DNA of 64,000 nucleotides from Siphonodentalium dalli. Lineage: Eukaryota; Mollusca; Scaphopoda; Gadilida; Siphonodentaliidae. Shown piece after piece: positions 1 to 13,400 of this stretch; position 1 is the first letter of the stretch; every line of letters starts with the position of its first letter. Made by a program: the position numbers and the translations under genes. Location of the stretch: positions 173,537,164-173,601,163 of the forward strand of contig CP136066.1 of assembly GCA_032622095.1 (NCBI GenBank), in the 5' to 3' direction. The notes under the pieces were generated by a model, which was not told where the DNA came from, searched no databases, and saw nothing but the letters and a program-made list of their open reading frames with translations.

Positions 1-80
1 ATTTCCAACTAAATCCTGAAAAGTTACCCATAATTCTGCAGTGGTTAAGGAGTCGATTATTTAGGGATTTACTGTACAAT
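1..80. mobile_element. Family A MITE, right part, cut by window edge
   Basis: Matches the right arm of the mariner-like palindrome, ending in a variant of TTAGGGCATTACTGTA. Confidence 0.8.
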
Positions 81-776
81 AATTAAAAGAAATATGAAAA
101 CTTAAAGCCCTCCAAAATACACCTAATAATATTAACTTTGGAATTTTTTACCCCCCCCCCGGGTATTAATATAGGTCAATAAATACTCAAAACACCATTC
201 TTCAACCGTCATATGTCCCAGATGCATTGAAGTCTTACAAAATACAAATTTGAACATGATGTTTGGGCCCGAACATTTGGTACACCATTTCTATTATTTA
301 AAGTTCCGGAATCAGAAGTGGAATATATTGCGCAACTGTCAGGAAAACGTATATTGCGCTATCTTTATTAACTGGAAACTATTTTAACTTCATGTACTGC
401 TTTCTTTTCATTTTAATCATCATATGTACATGTAATACCATAAAAGTTGTAGAGTGGCAACAGTTTTTTCGTCCCATGGTCTACATGTGCAATATTTACA
501 CGATTGCCGATTTAAAACATAATAACCGCCACAAACGAAACGATCTCAAATGTACCAAATAATATAAGAAACAAAACATGTTTTTTTTCAGTGCAATATT
601 GATGAGTTTGTCCGAAAACCATTCACGTAGGTATACCTCTTAATTACCATTATTTATACCTAATTTAGGGGTTCGAAGGAGCAATGTCTGTTTTATAACT
701 ATTTTAGAATTGAAACAATTCAATGGAATTCAATATTGCATGGAATGGCTATTAAACCTTGTGTGGGTGAATTCAA
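81..776. other. No gene recognised
   Basis: AT-rich sequence with a C homopolymer at about 150-159; short words recur near 60520-60760 (for example ACTGCTTTC and ATGGTCTACA), suggesting an old repeat. Confidence 0.4.
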
Positions 777-1083
777 TTCAGTGCAATCCTTTAAATAGTG
801 TGTCTGTCATTTGCAGAAAGAGGTCCCACAGAGGGTGAATTTAGTCACCTCGATTCTGCATTTTATCTTCAGCAAATTAGGGGAAAAATAAACTGAACAG
901 AAGGGAAAAAGTAACTAAAAACAATGTTAATTTGATACTTCCCAGAAGATGAGGCCAAAGCAGAATGAGGTCCCCAGAGGTTAAGTTTAGTGATTGTAGC
1001 CCGCTATGCAGGTTAGCATTACTAAATACGTCCTATGGGGACCTCATTCTGCAAATGACAGACACACTTTTTCAAGGCTTGAT
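777..1083. mobile_element. Family C foldback MITE
   Basis: Contains AGTGTGTCTGTCATTTGCAG, AGAGGGTGAATTTAGT and inverse end TTCAAGGCTTG. The family repeats the GAATGAGGTCCCCAGAGGGT block in both arms. Confidence 0.7.
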
Positions 1084-1310
1084 TCAGTGGCATTCGTACC
1101 AGACTATTTACAGGATATACCGAGTATGGTAAACAACATGAGAATAATGATGAAAACAAAAGCAAAAGCACAAAACATATGACTCAATATGACTAATAGA
1201 TGATGAATTTAAATGCAGTCATATAAATAAAAACAATTAAGAAAGGTGATGTTATATTATACAGGTAATTATGCTGATAGACAGAATTGTGCATCATTTA
1301 AATAAAACAA

Positions 1311-1579
1311 TTAAAGGGGGACTGTACCGGTACCCTAAATCCGGCCATTTATGGGACCATTTCCTTTTATATTCAACAGAATATATACAAAAACTGGAGT
1401 CATAAATTCATTTTCATTATAACTACCATGTTGTTTGCCTCGTTCATAGAGCACACAAGTATATTTGGACTAATCCATGGCTCCAATTAATCCATTTGTT
1501 GCATATATTCTGTTGAGTGATGAGTATAAGATGTAATGGTCCCATAAATGGCCAGATTTAGTGTGCAGTACCCCTTTAA
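1311..1579. mobile_element. Family G foldback MITE
   Basis: TTAAAGGGGGACTGTACC ... GCAGTACCCCTTTAA with inner arms GGCCATTTATGGGACCAT. It is flanked by a near-identical sequence AAGAAAGGTGATGTTATATT on each side (about 1230 and 1579). Confidence 0.75.
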
Positions 1580-2540
1580 GAAAGGTGATGTTATATTTTA
1601 TAAGGCAGACCTTCCATTTGGTGTAGTGATAAGCCGATAGACAGAATTAGCATCAGCCATTGGTCAACATTAGCCAATCGATTTGATAATGGTACGTTAA
1701 ATTGAATTCTGTCAGAACTTTTTTAACATTGTTATTCCATGATTTATTACACACCCATACATTTATTTTTGCGAAATTCAGCAAATAACAGAATATTTCA
1801 AAATGTTGAATAAAACTTTCTGTATTGTTCTTGAACAATACAAACCGATTATGTCAAAAACATCATTGGCGCTGTCAAATCTAACAGAAAATTTCTTCAC
1901 TAAAGTATGAGGTATAGTCTACATAAAGCACAGGATTTTTTCAATGATATAAAACAATATTGACCTAAATTTCAGTATTTTGCGATCTTCATAGTGTGCA
2001 ATAAACATAGAACAACACAGTTGTGTGAACATGTTAACGTTATTGCATGCTTTTGTTGTGCCGCGTGGTAAAACTTGAACATATGGTTTGTGTTTTACCA
2101 TTGCGTTACAACAAACTCATGCAATATCGTGAGTAATCCTATCCCTTTAATCTGTCACACAACATTTTCCTCATCGGCTCATCACTAATTTGCTGTCTGC
2201 CCTGAGACAATGTAAATAGATGTCGGTAAAGGTAAGAATCTGTCCTTATATTAAAACACACCTCTATGAAAACAATGGCTCATTTATTCTCGCAAACATT
2301 TTGTCTACATGTAACAATATCACTCACTCTACTGATGGATTTGATCCAGAATGAATTTGAAGCATATTGACCATGCATCATATTATTGTTCGAAACTGCC
2401 TTGCAGGCATAATGTGCGCTTATATCTGTGTTTCACTAATAAACTCAGACAGTATGTCCATTTGAAGAATGTAATTCAGACATTCCCTTACCGAAAATGA
2501 ATGTCTTTCCTTAGTATTTGCTTAGCATTGCTGAAGACCC
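1580..2540. other. No gene recognised
   Basis: I see only short non-conserved ORFs and no repeat that I can match. Confidence 0.4.
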
Positions 2541-2801
2541 TTAACCCTTTCATGATGGGAGCTGCGTTTGTGCAGTATTAAAGATCCTGTGCCAGTGCAT
2601 TCTCTTATATATGCAAGTCTCCATAGGGAGCCTCACATATATAAGAGAATGCACTGGCATACAAGGTCAAGGTAAATATTGTCAGGCCAATGTATTCTCT
2701 TATATATGCGAGGCGACCATAGTTGACTTGCATATATAAGAGAATGCATTGGCACAGGGTTTTCGCAAAATTTAAGCATGCTCCAGTCATGGAAGGGTTA
2801 A
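2541..2801. mobile_element. piggyBac-like MITE, type B1, two hairpins
   Basis: TTAA|CCCTTTCATGATGGGAGC ... GGAAGGG|TTAA with two CCAATGCATTCTCTTATATA-type hairpins separated by a short linker. Confidence 0.8.
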
Positions 2802-2972
2802 ACATAGTGTTTAACATACCCAGCTGCAGAAATTCAAATTAGTCGTAAATTTCACAGAGAGCAGGAATGTTTATGTGATGAGACACAATGTAACTATAAA
2901 ATTCTTCAGAGTAAGTCTAATACTGATGGTAGATTTTGAAATTCCAGTCTTGTTAAAAATCAAAGTCTGTTT

Positions 2973-3341
2973 ATCCTTTCTATACTAAATACTCATTGAT
3001 GAGTAGTTCCCTCAGCAAATGTTCGTATGGTCAGAAATTGACATTTTGGCATCTAAGGCGAAAAGTTGAAAATAAAAATCGTTCGAGCCCCACATGAAAA
3101 ATTGAGATGTTGGCCTCGAAAGTAAAAAGTTGAAAACACAACTGATATAGTAAAATATCTGGACTTAGATATATCTGAACATTTCCCACCAAAGAATATG
3201 AGTCCTTCTGCACTTTTATTATCTGCTCGTCATACTGTTGTCTGCTAATTTTACTTGAACATCCCTCCAAAAAATAATAGACTATTTCAATCTGTACTTT
3301 TATAACTGAATGCGAAATCAATTTAAATATAGAAAGGGTTA
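2973..3341. mobile_element. Family H element, piggyBac-like ends
   Basis: CCTTTCTATACTAAATACTC left end and ATATAGAAAGGGTTA right end. Fragments of the same family lie at about 6441-6712, 8860-8990, 20725-20912, 21770-21886, 26925-27115 and 52852-52948. Confidence 0.6.
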
Positions 3342-3557
3342 TCGCAGAGTTTCATATTCCTTAGAAAAATATTCATCACAACGTTACCCAAATGTCGCGA
3401 CATGAATTTCAAATTATCGAAAGAACTTCAGGAAAAGACAAAAAGAAAGTTTAATTCTTAACAAGACCTGTGAAATGCGGCCTAGATTGATTCAAACAGC
3501 AATCACGATGAAATAATAATGAATTCTCGATGTTTACAGGGAGAAAATATTGGAACT

Positions 3558-3825
3558 TTAACCCTTTCATGATGGGAGCTGCGTGCGCTGGTGCACCATT
3601 ATATATCCTGTGCCAGTGCATTCTCTTAAATATGCGAGTCTCCCATAGGGAGTCTCGCATATATAAGAGAATGCACTGGCTTACAAGGACAAGGTAAATA
3701 TTGTTAGGCCAATGTATTCTCTTATATATGCAAGGCTCCCTATGGGAGACTCGCATATATAAGAGAATGCATTGGTACAGGGTTCTCATAAAATTTCAGG
3801 AAGCTCCATTCAATGGTAGGGTTAA
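3558..3825. mobile_element. piggyBac-like MITE, type B1, two hairpins
   Basis: The same ends as the 2541 copy. Its hairpin tips read GAGTCTCCCATAGGGAGTCTC (3626-3668 area), a fully complementary variant of the more common GTCGACC tip. Confidence 0.8.
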
Positions 3826-3897
3826 TTCTCAACATTCAATATGGAGATTGTAACTTGAATCCTCCAGCCTTATTGAATTCATTGACCTACTATCACC

Positions 3898-4118
3898 TAC
3901 AGTAATGCCCTAATTAATCGACTCCTTATAAACCACAGCAGAATTATAGGTAACTTTTCAGAATTTAGTCGGAAATATGGCTTGTTGCCATTCATCGGAA
4001 AGCACTCCCCGAGAGCTATCCAATGAATGGCAACAAGACATTTTTCTGACTAAACCCTGAAAAGTTACCCATAATTCTGCTGTGTTTAAAGGAGTCGATT
4101 AATTAGGGCATTACTGTA
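3898..4118. mobile_element. Family A MITE in the 3' UTR of the galaxin-like gene
   Basis: A palindromic foldback, TA|CAGTAATGCCCTAA ... TTAGGGCATTACTG|TA. Mariner-like ends (CAGT, TA target). On the minus strand it starts 3 bp after the stop codon. Confidence 0.85.
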
Positions 4119-4121
4119 ACA

Positions 4122-4471
4122 TTAATGTCTTTCATTTTGTGGACAACGATAATTCTTAATCTTTCTTCGCAGTTCTTTTGTCATGATTGCTACAAAATGT
4201 TTCTGTCCGTTTCGTAAGCTGATTGTTGGTCTTGTGAATTGCGAGACATTTTTTAAGACACTGTTAGTTGTGAGCAGTAATTTCTTACCAACAAGGTTAC
4301 GTGCGACGTGACGTCCACATCCGGCTGGCAACTTGATCTTCAGTTCATGGAACATGTCCCGTATGGCATTTTGACCATCGATCATCTGCATTCTGATCGA
4401 TTGAACACCGGTCAGTATGATAGAACTTTCCCTTGTTCCGACCACACTTCTACTAACCATCCCGATTATAA
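4122..4471 (-). CDS. Galaxin-like exon 10, NTR-like C-terminus and stop
   Basis: Residues 599-714. Acceptor CTTTCAG|TTATAA, phase 1. The segment begins VIIGMV, has a central GCGR at Cys650 followed by a GKKLLLTT strand, and ends KNYRC (Cys708). That layout resembles netrin C-terminal/TIMP-like domains, though with fewer cysteines than the usual six. The stop TAA is followed 3 bp later by a family A MITE. Confidence 0.78.
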
Positions 4472-7400
4472 CTGAAAGGTCACAAGAGTTGGATCACAAG
4501 GTTGGTAAAACTTTTTCAACACAATTTAACAGAAAGGGCAGAAACAGTTTAGTTTTTCTTGAAGTACATGTAATAATAAATATTGATTAGGCATCACTAA
4601 ATTCACCCTCTGGGGAACCTCATTCTGCTTAGGCCTCATCTTCTCTGGAAAGTTTCTTTATTATCAAATTTCTATAGAAACTTCTTCATGTAGATTCTAT
4701 TTCTGTTTTAGTTTAGTGTCTCTATATCCCCAAATTGGCAGACGACACATTGCATAAACGAGGTTCCCAATGGGTGTACATCATAGTATTCACCATTTGG
4801 GAACTTCAATCTGAGTTTATGTCTCCCATAGCAGATGAGGCCATGCAGAATGAGGTCCCCAGAGGGTGAGTTTGGTAATGCTAGCCCGCTATGCGGGATA
4901 GCGTCACTAAATTTAGACCTCATTCTGCAAATGTGACAGGCACAGTAAATTCAGGCTTGACTAATTATTGATTATAATAATGTGATACATTGCGCCTCGA
5001 GTTCTATCCTTCCGCGACAGGACGAGTGCCGTATCGACAAACCCATTTACACATCGTGTCCTTCTGTGTTTATTACACGCTTCGCGTCCTATAATCCGTG
5101 CATTAAAAATACAGGATTAGAAGGTTTATTTAGGCTCATACAGGGCGTATTTGTCATGTGTGATGATTCTTTTATTTAAATAGTTCCAGTTTCGTGGTTG
5201 AGGCGAACGTCATGTACGTCATTTTACGTCAACGAGATGCTTATGGAACGTACGTTGCATACGGATTTGTGAATATGGAACAGCAATAACACTGTACTTC
5301 TAGGAACAAGCGTGTAATAAATTGATGGAAAGAGCTGGCATTTCAAACTGTTGTGATTTATAATCTCAACATTTAAAGTCACCGCTGCATGATATGTCAG
5401 TGCCTTCCCTGCCGTCCATGTCACTATGCCGCAGAACTTACTTGTTGTGAGAAATGTTTTTATCACAGCACAGATTAGTACCGCTCACCATCGACCAATC
5501 TTTCATTTGAATGATCAGAAGTTGATGATTGGTCAATCAGGGTGCACATGCTGCTAATACAATGCAATGGCCTATTGTAATTATAATAGATGGTTTTAAC
5601 CCTTTGAGTGCCAGGGGCTGATCTCATCGGCCCTAAACCTACAAAATAATTCTGTTAAAGAATATAAGAATAAATTATTAAAATTGTAAAAAATTGTAAA
5701 AATAAATAAATAATTGTTTGGCCAATGCATTCTCTTATATATGTGAGGCGACCTATGGTCGACTCGCATATATAAGAGAATGCATTGGCACAGGGTATAT
5801 GGGTCGATACAAAAATCGGACCTGGCACTCAAAGGGTTAAAGAGCAGGTGAAAACTTAAAAATCTTGATAGAAAAAAGGTCGGCCAACAGACCGCAAATA
5901 ATGAAAGTGTCCATGACACTGTAGCTCAACTTGGAAATTTAGTCATATCGCGATATATTTTTAAATACCATAGTCAGTATAACTTAAGAATATATCATGT
6001 AACCCTATGGTTTTGTTTGCTTATAATAATAAAAATAATGACCAGTTTTATATAGCGATTAACCAATTACTTGCTCGAACACGCTTGGTACAATATTACC
6101 CCAGTCATTTATACAAGCCAACCAATGAACCGGCTTTAGCCATTGCAGTCGCTGCTCTATAGTTTGATCAGAAGATGCTCTGATACTCATCAGTATGACA
6201 AGCTGACTGGTACTCGTTTAATGCATGAGTGATGCGAGCGACCTTGCTCAAGGGTCACAACTTGGCGCGAGGTTTGAAACAGCGAGCAATCTGACAATTG
6301 CACGTCGCTCAAAGCGGTCAAGCCACTGCAGTGTGGAGACTCAATGACCGGCGACGCGCTGCGAACCCATATCGATGTGTTTACAGTGAATACAAGCCTG
6401 ACACGGTAACCACTGGACTGCGGAGCTCCACAAAAATCCTTATCTTTACTATATACTCATTGATGAGTAGTTCCCATAGGAAATGTTCAGATATTAAGTT
6501 CAACAAACAAACTATGAACCTATTATCTGAAAATTTCCGTGCAATAAATAGGACCTCTTCTGCAATTGTATTATAATTTTGTCTGGCTGTCGTCTGCTCT
6601 TATATCTCTCCAAATGGATAACAGGTCATACCAATGTATACTTTTATAACTGAGTAGGAGAATCCATTTAGTATAAGGGCTAAATTATCTGAACATCCCT
6701 ATAAATGAACCATTCCAATATATTTTTTCATCAATGGGAGCATCCAGTCAGGAGTGAATGGGTTTAACCCTTTAAGTCCTAGGGGCCAAATTTTGGGTTG
6801 AATTTTTTGGGGTATGCTTAAGCATGCTATGGTGAATTTAAAAACAAATTGGATAAAACCTTAGGGGCATGTTATAACTCAAAACTATCACCAAGTATTC
6901 ATAGTAATAAGTTTGATGCCCATGAAAAACGTAAGATTCCCTGGCACTAAACCTACAAAATAAGAATATAAGAAAAAAATATTAAAATTGTAAAAAATTC
7001 TAAAAAATAATAACAAATGATGAAAAATTGTTAGGCCAATGCATTCTCTTATATATGCGAGGCGACCTATGACTCGCATATATAAGAGAATGCATTGGCA
7101 CAGGGTATATGGGTTGATACAAAAATCGCACTTGGCACTGAAAGGGTTAATAAACTCACCTTTTTCATGAGCACAAACAAATAATGGCCACTGATCGAGT
7201 GTCACTTCCATCATTCGATCATCAAATCGATAAATGCCACGTTGTGGTTTGTTAGGCCTCGCGTGTAGATATGACCCGTTTATGTCCTTGATACAGATCG
7301 TCACATTCGGCGAGTATGGATAGAGGTTATCACAGCAAGCTCTCGATTTGTTGTTTTTATTCTGTATCTCTATCTCCCCACAGCATATCTCATCCCTAGC

Positions 7401-10400
7401 CTTATATGAGTCTTTTCCGCAGCATTTTAGGTAAGGTTCGTCGTACAACTTATCATTGCAGCATGTCTTTTCTGACGTGAAAATGGGCTCGCCTTTACAA
7501 CAACTGTCACCATAGATATTTGAAACTTCCATTCCATTGCAACAGATATAATAGTCTGGATCCATGAGTTTGCTGCCACATAAAACGTTACTGCATGGAG
7601 AATTGCCTAATCTGTATGCTCTCCCATCACAACACCTGTAAAATTACTGCCATTGTTTTTATATGATTCTTGAAGTCTCTAATAATTCTACATGTATGAA
7701 TGGCATTCAACCCTTTCTTTACTACCTTACTTGTATTTAAATTCGCCCAGTACTATTTTTCGCTCAGTTTTGAATTCCGCACTGAGAAAACTATTTTCAT
7801 AATAATTCTGTGATATTTTCGTATATCTTGTATCTTGGAGCTGATGACAGGTTTGACTCTTAGTCATTGCTGGAGATAGTATATGCGTATATTAAACACC
7901 ATCGCGGTGGATTTACATCGTCTAGACAATACAATTGAATACATCATACTTTTGTGGCGACCTGGACTATTAATATTGCTTGTACAAGCATTTCAACAAT
8001 ATCTACGTTACCATGATTTGTCGTTAGAAACGTGAGCAATGGTCTTGATAGCGGTTAGCCGAATGTAAATATATGCATACATGTATAGGGGTAATTGTAT
8101 ATTCAAACGTTCATAATATATGTAAACTCAGCAACATAGCACTCTTTTATTTTATCTTTTAGATTAAATTTGGGAGTCGTACTATTTTCGCTCAGTTTTA
8201 AATTCGCACACATGGGTGCGCGAAAAATAGTACTACGCGAATTGAAATACGAGTAAGGTAAGTAGATTTTCGCACTCAGTTATAAAAGTATACATTGGAA
8301 TGGGACTTACGACAAGTTATACCGACCTATGCTTTACTAAGACAGTTAGGCTTCCCTTGCTAAACTATAATCTTGTAATTAATCGCCCCAACTACATAGA
8401 ATATGGCTGCACACATTACACCCACACCATCATCCAGCATTGAATGTATAGTTCACCTCAGAAACATAAGTCGAACAATTCGACACAGCTAGGTGAACAT
8501 AGCACAAATAAGGAGTATAGGAACGCCAAAATATTACAACTAACCCTTCCTGCCCAGACACACGAAAAACTTCCACACGTGAAGGTCAATATCCCCCAAC
8601 ACAAAATATACAACGCCACCAGAAATGAAGGAGAACACAATATGTGTGATCTTGTCATAAAAGTCTCACATACTGACCAATATATCGAGACCAACACTCG
8701 ACATCGGCGAAACACAGAATAGAACTGGATGTTCCTACCAAGGACATTATATCCAGAGGGCAAGGACACCTGATGGTGAATAATTTTAATCTCTATATAT
8801 TGGAATGGTCTATTATTTAGGAGAAATGAGCAGACAAGACAGTTGAAAAGATAATAGAAGAGCATAAGGATTCCTATTCATTGGTGGGAAATGTTTAGAT
8901 ATTAAGTTCAACAAATGGTGTTGAACTTATTATCGGAATTTCCCTGAGGGAATAACTCATTAGTGAGTATTTAGTAAAGAAACAAGTCTGACTATAGCAT
9001 GGCTATGCGGGATAGCATCACTAAATTCACCCTCTGGGGACCTCATTCTGCTTAGGCCTCATCTTCTCTGGAAAGTTTCTTTATTATCAAATTTCTATAG
9101 AAACTTCTTCAAATTGATTCTATTTCCTTTTTAGTTTAGTTTCTCTATATCCCCAAATTGTCAGACGACACAATGCACAAACGAGGTGCCCAATGGGTGC
9201 ACATCACAATATTTACCATTTGGGAACTTCAATCTGAGTCAACGTCTCCCATAGCAGATGAGTCCATGCAGAATGAGGTACCCAGAGGGTGAATTTAGTG
9301 ATGCTAGCCCAATATGCGGGAGAATGTCACTAAATTCACCCTCTGGGGACCTCATTCTGCAAATGACAGGCACACTAAACTCAGGCTTGGTGAGTATTTA
9401 GTAAAGAAAGGTTGATTTCAAGTGGCATAACTTTTTATAGTCACATAGAGTGACTTCACAATGAATTCATTATTGCCCTAAATTGGCTTTCAGCAATCGA
9501 GCCAAGCACGTTCTAAATATATCGACGACGGTATGGTTATCGAAATAAAAATGGAAGAAAAGTTCAGTTGAGTCACAGAGAAGGTATACATTGTTGGACA
9601 TTTATGCGGCATCTATGACCTTTTTCTCTCTAATTGAATTGACAATGGTTCACAGTAGTGAAAGTCACCTGAAAATACCCGGACTAAGCCTTTAAAGGGA
9701 CGGGTGGCCTTCGTTGTAGGTTATAATTTAGAAATTACATTATCAAATTATGATAATTTCCTCAACAATATACTTATAGCATAATGATGATATGAATGCG
9801 ATATTATTCACAAAACACGTTTTGTGTCCGAGAAAATACAGATCGACTGTTGTTAAGTTTCTCACAAAAAGCAAAGTGGATTGTTTGTAAAGTGAGTCAT
9901 GATATTGCGCCATTTCCATATTTAGAATTGCGTGCTTTACGTCGGTTGTTAATCTCCTAATTTGGTACGCTTACAACTTACAACTCACAATACGAGTCAT
10001 CGTAATATTCCTTATTTGGTATGTATGGCCATATATAGGTTAGGAGAAAATACTAACTGGATTGAAAAATATTCATCTCTTTTATATTATGTACACGTTT
10101 TCTGTCTGATCATTTTCCAATCATGAAGTAACGTGGATTGGCTTGATTCTGAACCGAAAGCGGGTAGAATGGGTCGATTAAAATAACATTTGGCGTCATT
10201 TGAATGCGATTGTTGATTGCGCCAATAATTTTATCTACGCATTCCACAGCGCAATGGAACATTTTCATTGGACGATACGGCAGTTCCAAGTGTTTGTCTA
10301 TAAACAATCGTAAGGTAACGTTTTTTATTTTTGTTTACATAACCAAGGGTACAAACGTGACAATAACATACAATGCACGCGATATTTATGATTTTTATAA

Positions 10401-13400
10401 GAACAACATCGGTCTATTATATAATATACTTTCTGTTTATGGCGGTTCTAGTGGATGTGACTATTTTAACATCTATACATACAGGGAACACCGCCCATAT
10501 CTTTAATAACTAAATACCATTCAGGAAGCTGTTTGTAATTTATATTAGCTGAATATTCTCACAAATGAATTCTTATTTATTGGAAGGAAATATTTATAAG
10601 TTTCCCGACTGACAGACGGCTAGATGGATGGCTAGACAAACAAAAGGGTGTTTAAGTGGACAGTGGTTTATGAGCTCAGGTCTGTCCATATTAACGAGCT
10701 TAAACAAGGCATCAAAAAACACCAACGAAAGAGATTTAAGGGCTACTTTGAATACTGATATTAGCATACCACATATACAACATATATTATCTCTGTAAAC
10801 TCTGTTATTAGTAATTTGATGTGTATATGTCTATGTGTTATGTAAACTCTTCAGTACTGGAGAAAAATAAAAATTATTTGCAGATACAGTAATGCCCTAA
10901 ATAATCGACTCCTTAACCACAGCAGAATTATGGGTAACTTTTCAGGATTTAGTTGGAAATATTTCCGACTAGATTTAGTCGGAAATATTTCCGACTAAAT
11001 CCTGAAAAGTTACCCATAATTCTGCTGTGGTTAAGGAATCGATTATTTAGCATTACTGTATATTATTACAAACATCCAGGGTTAATGCGTTTAAGCCCTC
11101 AAGACATAAATTTTGTTCAAACTTTTGGTTTTTAGAAAGTTGTGTTAGAATGATTTATAGACCCCAAACAACAATTAACGTTGCATTTATAAAAAGGTTT
11201 AAGGGCTTAAGCTCTTAAACCCCAAAAAACACCCCTAAACCCACATATAAACCAAATCCAAACCCCATAAACCCCATAAACCCCTTTCGTTGGCGCAGAT
11301 GGAGAGACTGATTACATAATACAACCGTTTTTTTCAACTGGCGTATAATAACTGTACATATGACTTACACAGATTCAGATTTAGAAATGCTGAAGACTTG
11401 GCCGAAACAACATGTTTCATATGTAGGCTGATAAGCATCTGTACCACAACACTCTTTGCCTGTTAGTTTCGCTCCTCTGACAACCACCATGTCGCAACAC
11501 AGGTCTTTGTTGACATCATATTCTTCATCGCCGCATACATTCATCTCAACCTTGGGTCGTCTTGTTCGAAGGGAACAGTAGTCATTTGCTCCGCAGTGAC
11601 ACTCCTGATGAAAACATCAACATAATATAATATGACTTTAATCCTTTTATGATGGGAGTTTCCTAAAATTTTGCGAAAACCCTGTACCATGCATTCTCTT
11701 ATATATGAATATCGTTCAAATTTGATAATTCATATCTAGAAGTGATCCTGAACATGCCTGTAAATTTTTTAAACATTTCTCCAATAAATGTCGGCTGCAA
11801 CTTTTGCCGATGGATTTAAATGAGAAATCCAAGATGTTTTTGAATAAATTCTTGAAAATTTTTATGGCTCCCATCCAGAGGTCACCCCGAAGATCAATAT
11901 GAAGTTTGTGACGATCGGATGAATATTTGGCATGTAGGGTGTGCTGAAGGATTTAGTCATGCAAAGAGTAAAATCCAATATAGCCGCTGGTAGACATATT
12001 TTTCAACGAAATTCAGAAAAAAAATTATGGCTCGCATCTAGTTGTTACCCAGAAGATCCATATAAATGTTAAAATAATCAGATAAGGGATGTGATCTGTA
12101 GGGTATGGCTAAATCATTTAGTCATGCAAAGAGTAAAATCCAAGATAGCTCCCATGGCTCCCATCTAGAGGTAAACCCGAAGATCCATATGAAGTTTGGT
12201 GATGATTGGATGAGGGATGTGGTCTGTAAGGTGTGCTAACGGAAATTGTTGATGGATCATGGATGCATGGACTCGTGCCCAGACGCACAACAGATGACAT
12301 ATGCAAACCTGTAGAAATAGCTCAAACTTGACTGTCAAGTTGAGCTGTAAAACGATTGGATGAAACTCATTCCATGAGAATGTCCTTTCTCCATGCTGGC
12401 ATCAAAAATCATTGAATGGATGAAACACGCAGTACAGTAATGCTCTAAATAATCGACTCCTTAACCACAGCAGAATTATGGGTAATTTTTCAGGATTTAG
12501 TCGGAAATATGTCTTGTTGCCATTCATCGACTGAGAGCTTTCCGATGAATGGCAAAAGCCATATTTCCGACTAAATCCTGAAAAATTACCCATAATTCTG
12601 CTGTGGTTAAGGAGTCGATTATTTAGTGCATTACTGTACTTTTCATGCAGTTGTTTTACAGAATTTTACATTATTTCTCATGAGCCCATGAAGGCCTTGA
12701 GTCCCTTTAATAAAATGAGTTTAGTGTGTTTGTCATGTGTAGAATGAGGTTCCCAGAGGGTGAATATAGTGACGCTATCCCGCATAGTGGGTATTCTATT
12801 ACCCAAGTTGCACTATCATTGAAATCCAGTACCTTTGATGACTGAGATAGAAAATTCCAAAGTTGTAAGGGACAGATAGATGACTTTAGGTTACACTAAA
12901 TGTGGACTGAAAGACCAGGCTCTGAAAAATGCATTAAAACACTTTAACCCTTTACCCAACAGAACGGCCCTGTGCCAATGCATTCTCTTATATATGCGAG
13001 TCGACCATAGGTCGCCTCGCATATATAAGAGAATGCATTGGCTTAACTCATTAAAAATTATAAAATTGTTAAAGAATGTAAGAAAAAATAGTAAAAAGTG
13101 TTAAAAAAATATTTCTTTAGGCCAATGCATTCTCTTATATATGCGAGGCGACCTATGGTCGACTCGCATATATAAGAGAATGCATTGGCACAGGGCATAA
13201 CTGTAACTATCACAATGTGGTCAAGGAGCCGGTTCCAATGATATCCATATATGTATGGTTCTATTGAGGCAGACCGAAAATATTTTAGGCTGTTGAAGCT
13301 TTATTTGGCCGGTTTTGGCCGGTTTGTTGGGTAAAGGGTTAAAGTGACTCCCAGGAATAAAAAATGCAAAAAAGTTCATTTTTTGTCCTTTAGGTTACAC

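Noticed and set aside
10110-10506. Opposed ORFs in galaxin-like intron 8
   Set aside because: Both strands are open over the same stretch with no recognisable domain; likely chance.
11361-11372. In-frame TAA at the end of galaxin-like exon 8 as a true stop codon
   Set aside because: It lies within a perfect GTAAGT donor, and exon 9 begins in the exact complementary phase with further CC repeats.
12880-13104. ORFs reading CQCILLYMR...IYKRMHW here and at 3451, 5596, 6888, 25958, 27717, 41599, 47625, 47722, 58045
   Set aside because: These peptides are translations of the CCAATGCATTCTCTTATATA hairpin arms of MITEs, repeated in many places and orientations; not genes.
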